The notes under the pieces are model-generated. The model was not told the DNA's origin. It searched no databases and saw nothing but the letters and a program-made list of their open reading frames with translations. From Burkholderiales bacterium (GTDB lineage: Bacteria > Pseudomonadota > Gammaproteobacteria > Burkholderiales > Burkholderiaceae_F), in contig JAJPXW010000013.1 of the NCBI GenBank assembly GCA_021205255.1, positions 1-11,004 on the forward strand: a stretch of DNA of 11,004 bases, written 5' to 3'. The position numbers and the translations under genes are program-made. Of this stretch, positions 6,742 through 11,004 are shown piece by piece (the stretch's first letter is position 1; the number at the start of each line of letters is the position of its first letter).

Positions 6742-6770
6742 CTTTAGGTCCTCAACCTAAAGCTTTCTTT
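6742..6770 (+). terminator. Rho-independent terminator of hydF
   Basis: CTTTAGGT at 6742-6749 pairs perfectly over 8 bases with ACCTAAAG at 6755-6762 around a 5-base loop, followed by CTTTCTTT (6763-6770). It lies 13 bases after the hydF stop. The T-rich tail overlaps the end of the convergent prfC stop codon. Read from the minus strand there is no T run, so it probably does not serve prfC equally well. Confidence 0.78.
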
Positions 6771-8391
6771 AATGGACCGAATCCGTATGCGCCATAATCT
6801 GGCCATGCTCCCTAGTCGTATGGAATCCAACTTGCGGCCAATGCTTTTGCGTTGTCTGCAAGTTATAGATACTAGTTGCTAGGTATACAGGATTGCCATC
6901 GGCATCCTTAGCTAACCTTGCCGACTGTTCCTTTTCAAATTCCTTGCGAGTTTTCTCATCTGGATAAGTTAACCAGCGAGCCGTCGAAATAGGCGTATGT
7001 TCGTAAATGGCATCGACTTTGTATTCAGTAGCTAAACGTTGGGCAACAATTTCGAATTGAAGTGGGCCAACGGCGCCAAGAAGCAAATTGCCTAAGTCGT
7101 CTTCAAATACTTGAATGGCTCCTTCTTCGCCTAGCTCTTTTAGGCCTTTGTGCAATTGTTTTGCCTTAAAAGGATCCTTAGGCCTCGCCCCTCTGAATAG
7201 TTCAGGGGCAAAGTACGGAATTCCAGTAAATCCAAGGTGTTCGCCTTGGCTCAGACTGTCTCCAATGTGCAGCTGGCCATGGTTATAAATGCCGATAATG
7301 TCGCCAGCCACCGCTGTATCCATTTTGACACGATCGTTAGCCATGAAGGTCAGAGCATTCGGAATTTTCATTTCCTTGCCTTCTCGGACATGGAAAACCT
7401 TCATTCCAGGTTCATAGCGGCCGGAACAGACTCTGAAGAACGCAATGCGGTCACGATGCCGTGGATCCATATTGGCCTGAATTTTGAAAACGAACCCTGA
7501 AAATTTACTTTCATCCGGCTCGACCATGCGTGCCCCACCATCGCGTGGCTGTGGAATTGGAGCCCAGTTCAGCAAAGCTTCAAGAACATCCTCGACTCCA
7601 AAATTATTCACTCCAGAACCGAAGAACACCGGGGTTTGCGTTCCTTCGAGAAACCTTTCCAAGGAAAACGGTTCACTTGCTCCTTCCACTAGCTCAATGC
7701 TTTCGCGAACATGGGGCATCTCCATGGGAAAAAGCTCATCAAGTCTTGGATTATCAAGTCCTTCAATAACTTCAACATCCTTAGTAAGCCTGACTCCACC
7801 AGGCGTAAATCTATTGAGCCTCTTGTCCAATAATGAATAGACGCCTCTAAAGGTCTTTCCCATGCCAATTGGCCATGTGATTGGAGCGCAATCAATTTTC
7901 AGTACGTTTTCAATTTCTCCAAGCAGCTCAATGGGATCTTTGACTTCACGGTCTAACTTATTAATAAAGGTAATGATTGGCGTGTTTCGCAGACGACAGA
8001 CTTCCAGAAGCTTAATAGTTTGCGCTTCTACGCCTTTTGCGGCGTCGATCACCATGACGGCACAGTCAACGGCAGTAAGGACTCGATAAGTATCTTCTGA
8101 GAAGTCTTGGTGACCCGGCGTATCAAGAAGGTTAATCACATCGCCCTTGTATTGGAACTGCATTACTGAAGAAGTCACGGAAATTCCACGTTGCTGCTCC
8201 ACTTCCATCCAGTCACTTGTGGCATGCCGAGCTGTTTTACGGCTTTTAACAGCACCGGCCATTTGAATTGCACCACCGAACAATAAAAGTTTTTCAGTAA
8301 GCGTGGTCTTGCCGGCATCCGGGTGGGAGATGATGGCAAATGTCCTTCTCGTTTGAATATCCTTGTCCAACTGCGAGCTTGTCTGTGCCAT
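6769..8391 (-). CDS. prfC: Peptide chain release factor 3 (RF3)
   Basis: RF3 is the translational GTPase that removes RF1/RF2 from the ribosome after peptide release. The product has 540 residues, close to the E. coli protein. The G domain shows SHPDAGKT (22-29), RGISVTSS (68-75), DTPGHQDF (90-97) and NKLD (144-147). The RF3-type insertion and the following elongation-factor-like beta-barrel and C-terminal domains are present to full length. The lead RRTFAIISHPDAGKTT is characteristic of RF3 rather than EF-G or LepA. ATG 8391 gives the expected N-terminus, but the preceding bases on the minus strand (TTCTTCTAATAA) contain no Shine-Dalgarno sequence. A possible -10 box (TAGAAT, minus strand, 8444-8439) has only a weak -35 partner. 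It is divergent from the rutG-like gene with about 160 bases between starts. Confidence 0.97.
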   Translation of the reverse strand: MAQTSSQLDKDIQTRRTFAIISHPDAGKTTLTEKLLLFGGAIQMAGAVKSRKTARHATSDWMEVEQQRGISVTSSVMQFQYKGDVINLLDTPGHQDFSEDTYRVLTAVDCAVMVIDAAKGVEAQTIKLLEVCRLRNTPIITFINKLDREVKDPIELLGEIENVLKIDCAPITWPIGMGKTFRGVYSLLDKRLNRFTPGGVRLTKDVEVIEGLDNPRLDELFPMEMPHVRESIELVEGASEPFSLERFLEGTQTPVFFGSGVNNFGVEDVLEALLNWAPIPQPRDGGARMVEPDESKFSGFVFKIQANMDPRHRDRIAFFRVCSGRYEPGMKVFHVREGKEMKIPNALTFMANDRVKMDTAVAGDIIGIYNHGQLHIGDSLSQGEHLGFTGIPYFAPELFRGARPKDPFKAKQLHKGLKELGEEGAIQVFEDDLGNLLLGAVGPLQFEIVAQRLATEYKVDAIYEHTPISTARWLTYPDEKTRKEFEKEQSARLAKDADGNPVYLATSIYNLQTTQKHWPQVGFHTTREHGQIMAHTDSVH

Positions 8392-8553
8392 TTATTAGAA
8401 GAATTAACGAAAAATAAAACGACTGAAAGTAAATGCGGATTCTACTGCACACTAGCTTGACACTAAAAAGCGCCTTTACCGGAAGAGCCTTGAAACTCCT
8501 CTTTCTCCACGGCTGCAGTCTTAAAATTGGGAAAAATCCAAAGGAAACCACAA

Positions 8554-9837
8554 ATGGCAAAATCTTTCTTTCCGACCTGGACTCTAAAGACCGAAGGCAT
8601 CATTGCTCCTGACGAAAGGCTTCCGCTATCGCAAACCGTAGCCATGGGAATCCAGCACGTCATCATCATGTTTGGCTCAACAGTTCTCGCTCCGCTATTA
8701 ATGGGTCTGAACCCTAACGTCGCCGTCCTTATGAGCGGGGTCGGTACGTGGATCTTCTTTCTAATCGTCGGAGGAAGAGTCCCTAGCTATCTAGGTTCGA
8801 GCTTTGCGTTTATTGGAGTAATCATTGCAGCCACTGGATATTCCGGCAGCGGTCCTAATCCAAATATTGGCATAGCCATGAGCGGCGTGATCGCCTGCGG
8901 TATCGTCTATGCCTTAATTGGCCTAATTGTCCAAAAAACAGGTGTCCAATGGATTGAAAGGTTAATGCCACCAATTGTTACCGGTGCCGTCGTGATGGTT
9001 ATTGGACTAAATTTAGCTCCAGTGGCTGTTAAAGGAATGGGAAGCACTCCTTTTGAACATTGGTACGCTGTTCTTGCCCTTCTTATCATTGCTTTTGCAG
9101 CTATTTACTTAAGAGGATTTCTACAAAAACTTCTAATCCTTGTTGGAATTGTCATCTCCTACATCGTTTATTGGGTTCTTACCAACCTATTCGGTCTTGG
9201 AACTCCAATTGACTTTGCGCCGATCATTAATGCTCCGTGGTTTGGTATGCCTCATTTCACGGCTCCGATCTTCAATATGGACGCCATTGTCCTGATCTGT
9301 CCGGTGGTCTTCATCCTGATTGCGGAGAATCTAGGCCATATTAAGGCCGTAAACGCTATGACTGGGCGTAATCTCGATAAGTACATTGGACGAGCATTTA
9401 CGGCAGACGGTATTGCCACTATTGCGGCCGGATGCGTTGGTGGTCCTGGCGTGACGACTTACGGTGAAAATATCGGTGTAATGGCCGCCACTAAGGTCTA
9501 CTCCACTCTAATCTTTCCAGTGGCAGCCTGCTTTGCCATTATCCTTGGCTTTTCTCCTAAATTCGGAGCATGTATTCAATCCATTCCTGGACCGCTCCTT
9601 GGAGCAGTCTCAGTAGTAGTTTTCGGCTTTATTGCAGTGGCTGGCGGAAGAATTTGGGTTGAAAGCCGAGTGAATCTTGCTTCGACCAAGAATCTCATTG
9701 TGGCTGCAGTTACCCTAATTATTGGTACTGGCGACTTCTCACTTAACATTGGCAGTTTCGGCCTAGGTGGTATAGGAACTGCAACACTGGCCGCCATCAT
9801 TCTTAATCTAATAATGACTCTCAAGGAAGAGTACTAG
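8554..9837 (+). CDS. rutG: RutG-like NCS2 uracil/pyrimidine permease
   Basis: This 427-residue inner-membrane carrier belongs to the nucleobase:cation symporter-2 family, with many hydrophobic segments consistent with the 14-helix fold. The N-terminal PDERLPLSQT, the QH pair (34-35), AENLGHIKAV (257-266) and TTYGENIGV (301-309) match the family. Glu258, His262 and Glu305 correspond to the substrate and proton residues of UraA. Stretches such as GGRVPSYLGSS and IERLMPPIVTGAVVM agree with what I remember of E. coli RutG more than UraA, hence the symbol. No other rut genes are nearby, so it may simply be a uracil importer. ATG 8554 is preceded by AAGGAAA (8541-8547). An upstream TTG at 8527 would add nine polar residues and lacks such a site. 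mutM and mutY follow immediately. Confidence 0.92.
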   Translation: MAKSFFPTWTLKTEGIIAPDERLPLSQTVAMGIQHVIIMFGSTVLAPLLMGLNPNVAVLMSGVGTWIFFLIVGGRVPSYLGSSFAFIGVIIAATGYSGSGPNPNIGIAMSGVIACGIVYALIGLIVQKTGVQWIERLMPPIVTGAVVMVIGLNLAPVAVKGMGSTPFEHWYAVLALLIIAFAAIYLRGFLQKLLILVGIVISYIVYWVLTNLFGLGTPIDFAPIINAPWFGMPHFTAPIFNMDAIVLICPVVFILIAENLGHIKAVNAMTGRNLDKYIGRAFTADGIATIAAGCVGGPGVTTYGENIGVMAATKVYSTLIFPVAACFAIILGFSPKFGACIQSIPGPLLGAVSVVVFGFIAVAGGRIWVESRVNLASTKNLIVAAVTLIIGTGDFSLNIGSFGLGGIGTATLAAIILNLIMTLKEEY

Positions 9838-9846
9838 GACTGTCTT

Positions 9847-10671
9847 ATGCCGGAGCTACCTGAAGTTGAAGTTACACGAAGAGGCCTTGTAAAAAGAATA
9901 AAAGGTCATGTTTGCACCGGAGCCGTGGTTCGGGAGACACGGTTCCGCAGGCCCGTACCAGAAAACTTGAGTGAGCTCTTGGAAGGTCAGACGTTAAACG
10001 ACATCGAGCGGAGAGGTAAATATCTAATCTGGGAATTTTCCAATGGCGTCCTCCTTTCGCATCTTGGAATGTCAGGGGTACTCAGAGTCAGAGACATTGG
10101 AGAAGAGGTAATTAAGCACGACCACGTCGATCTTGTATTCGATGACAACCTTATTGTCAGATATCACGATCCACGTCGCTTTGGCTTCATGACTTGGTTT
10201 AATTCGAAAAAAGAAGTCATGGAGCTTCCTGAAATACAAAAATTAGGAGCCGAGCCTCTTGAAGACTCCTTTAATGGAATGTACCTCTATGAGGCTTTTA
10301 GGAAACTAACGGCACCAGTTAAGCCAATACTGCTGAATGGGGAAATAGTTGTTGGCGTAGGCAATATCTATTGTTCCGAGTCGCTTTTCAAGGCTGGAAT
10401 TAGACCCACTGTCCGTGCTAATAAAATTTCCAAACCCCGCACAGAGCTTCTAGCAAACTCCATAAAAGAAGTCTTAAATGCCTCAATTGAACTCGGAGGC
10501 TCGACGCTTAGGGATTTCGTCTCCGCTGAAGGCCAGTCCGGCTACTTCACATTAAATGCTGCTGTCTACGGCAGGGAAGGCAAGCCTTGTTTGAAGTGCG
10601 GGACACCTATAAAGAAAATAGTCCAGGAAGGCCGTTCAACTTTCTACTGCCCGCAATGTCAGAAAAGGTAA
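9847..10671 (+). CDS. mutM: Formamidopyrimidine-DNA glycosylase (Fpg/MutM)
   Basis: MutM removes 8-oxoguanine and formamidopyrimidines from DNA and cuts the strand by beta,delta-elimination. The 274-residue protein begins MPELPEVEV, giving the catalytic N-terminal Pro (after Met removal) and Glu3. Lys58 in RRGKY, the YHDPRRFG stretch (106-113) and the helix-two-turn-helix GVGNIYCSESLF (170-181) are present. The C-terminal zinc finger is complete: Cys248, Cys251, Cys268 and Cys271, with the damage-contacting Arg263. ATG 9847 is 9 bases after the rutG-like stop. The ribosome site AGGA (9836-9839) overlaps that TAG, so translation is probably coupled. The downstream mutY starts within the last codons, which places both glycosylases of the 8-oxoguanine system in one transcript. 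Confidence 0.97.
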   Translation: MPELPEVEVTRRGLVKRIKGHVCTGAVVRETRFRRPVPENLSELLEGQTLNDIERRGKYLIWEFSNGVLLSHLGMSGVLRVRDIGEEVIKHDHVDLVFDDNLIVRYHDPRRFGFMTWFNSKKEVMELPEIQKLGAEPLEDSFNGMYLYEAFRKLTAPVKPILLNGEIVVGVGNIYCSESLFKAGIRPTVRANKISKPRTELLANSIKEVLNASIELGGSTLRDFVSAEGQSGYFTLNAAVYGREGKPCLKCGTPIKKIVQEGRSTFYCPQCQKR

Positions 10672-11004
10672 AGAAGTTTCCTGCCAATACTCTCATTGCC
10701 TGGCAAAAGGAGTGCGGTAGGAACAATTTGCCTTGGCAGTCGACTTTAGATCCCTATTTACGGTGGATTGCTGAAATAATGCTTCAACAAACTCAAGTCG
10801 AGGCAGTCAAGCCTTATTACCAGAGATTTTCGAAAAAGTTCCCCACAGTTAAGTCCTTTGCTGAAGCCTCTGAGGACAAAGTTCTTGTTGAATGGGAAGG
10901 CCTAGGCTATTACAGCAGGGCACGGAATGCACATAAATGCGCTAAAACCGTAGTCAAAGACTACGGCGGAAAATTTCCACTTCAAGTCAGCGAGCTAGTA
11001 AAGC
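10656..11004 (+). CDS. mutY: Adenine DNA glycosylase MutY, N-terminal part (partial, right edge)
   Basis: MutY removes adenine mispaired with 8-oxoguanine. The frame from ATG 10656 is open to the window end and gives 116 residues. It shows LPWQ (25-28), DPYLRWIAEIMLQQTQV (32-48) with the catalytic glutamate at Glu40, the spacing PYYQRFSKKFPTV, and WEGLGYYSRARN. These are diagnostic of MutY within the endonuclease III superfamily. The helix-hairpin-helix catalytic Asp, the [4Fe-4S] cysteines and the C-terminal 8-oxoguanine-recognition domain lie beyond the edge. The start overlaps the end of mutM by 16 bases in another frame. No good ribosome site precedes it; AGGAAGG at 10624-10630 is about 25 bases upstream, too far, so translation probably depends on ribosomes finishing mutM. 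Confidence 0.95.
   Translation, partial: MSEKVKKFPANTLIAWQKECGRNNLPWQSTLDPYLRWIAEIMLQQTQVEAVKPYYQRFSKKFPTVKSFAEASEDKVLVEWEGLGYYSRARNAHKCAKTVVKDYGGKFPLQVSELVK

Noticed and set aside
7484..7840. Plus-strand open frames within prfC
   Set aside because: They are antisense shadows of the conserved RF3 sequence, with Ser/Pro-rich translations and no supporting signals.
8457..8485. Perfect TTGACA at 8457-8462 as the -35 box of the rutG-like gene
   Set aside because: The bases 16-18 positions downstream (around 8479-8486, GC-rich CCGGAAGA) do not resemble a -10 box; TTTACC is only 12 bases away.
1..11004. CRISPR array, insertion sequence, phage region, tRNA or riboswitch
   Set aside because: No regularly spaced repeats, no transposase or integrase frame, no terminal inverted repeats around a gene and no tRNA-like arms were seen on reading both strands.

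Overview
This is a bacterial chromosomal window of moderate, slightly AT-leaning composition (judged by eye). It contains eight complete genes that I consider real, one tiny additional lipoprotein gene, and two genes cut by the window edges. Lipobox-bearing lipoproteins, an exported protein with a signal peptide and TTG/GTG starts point to a Gram-negative-type cell. HydF indicates that the organism makes an [FeFe]-hydrogenase, so it is anaerobic or at least facultative. The sequence alone does not fix the phylum: anaerobic Proteobacteria and PVC-type lineages (some anaerobic Chlamydiae carry these maturases) are all compatible.

Layout from left to right. At 2-169 lies the C-terminal tail of a proline-rich exported protein, closed by a hairpin terminator. 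At 319-3541 a long-chain acyl-CoA/acyl-AMP ligase and a HemN-like radical SAM enzyme sit in tandem, probably as one operon. At 3572-4196 on the minus strand a YcfL-like lipoprotein is followed by a 46-residue lipoprotein. A gap of about 400 bp without an intact gene (4197-4601) leads to an exported protein of unknown function (4602-5180) and a second gap (5181-5504). At 5505-6728 is hydF. It converges on prfC (minus strand, 6769-8391) with a terminator between them. At 8554-11004 are rutG-like, mutM and mutY, packed head to tail: the mutM ribosome site overlaps the rutG stop and mutY starts inside the end of mutM.

Functionally the window is mostly housekeeping. MutM and MutY are the two glycosylases of the 8-oxoguanine repair system, RF3 recycles release factors, the NCS2 carrier imports uracil-type bases, and HydF is the scaffold that loads the H-cluster precursor onto hydrogenase. 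The least explained parts are the ligase/radical SAM pair, the two-lipoprotein unit, the 192-residue exported protein and the two gene-poor gaps flanking it, which may hold decayed reading frames. I did not find a clear new system such as a CRISPR array, mobile element, phage region or defence island.
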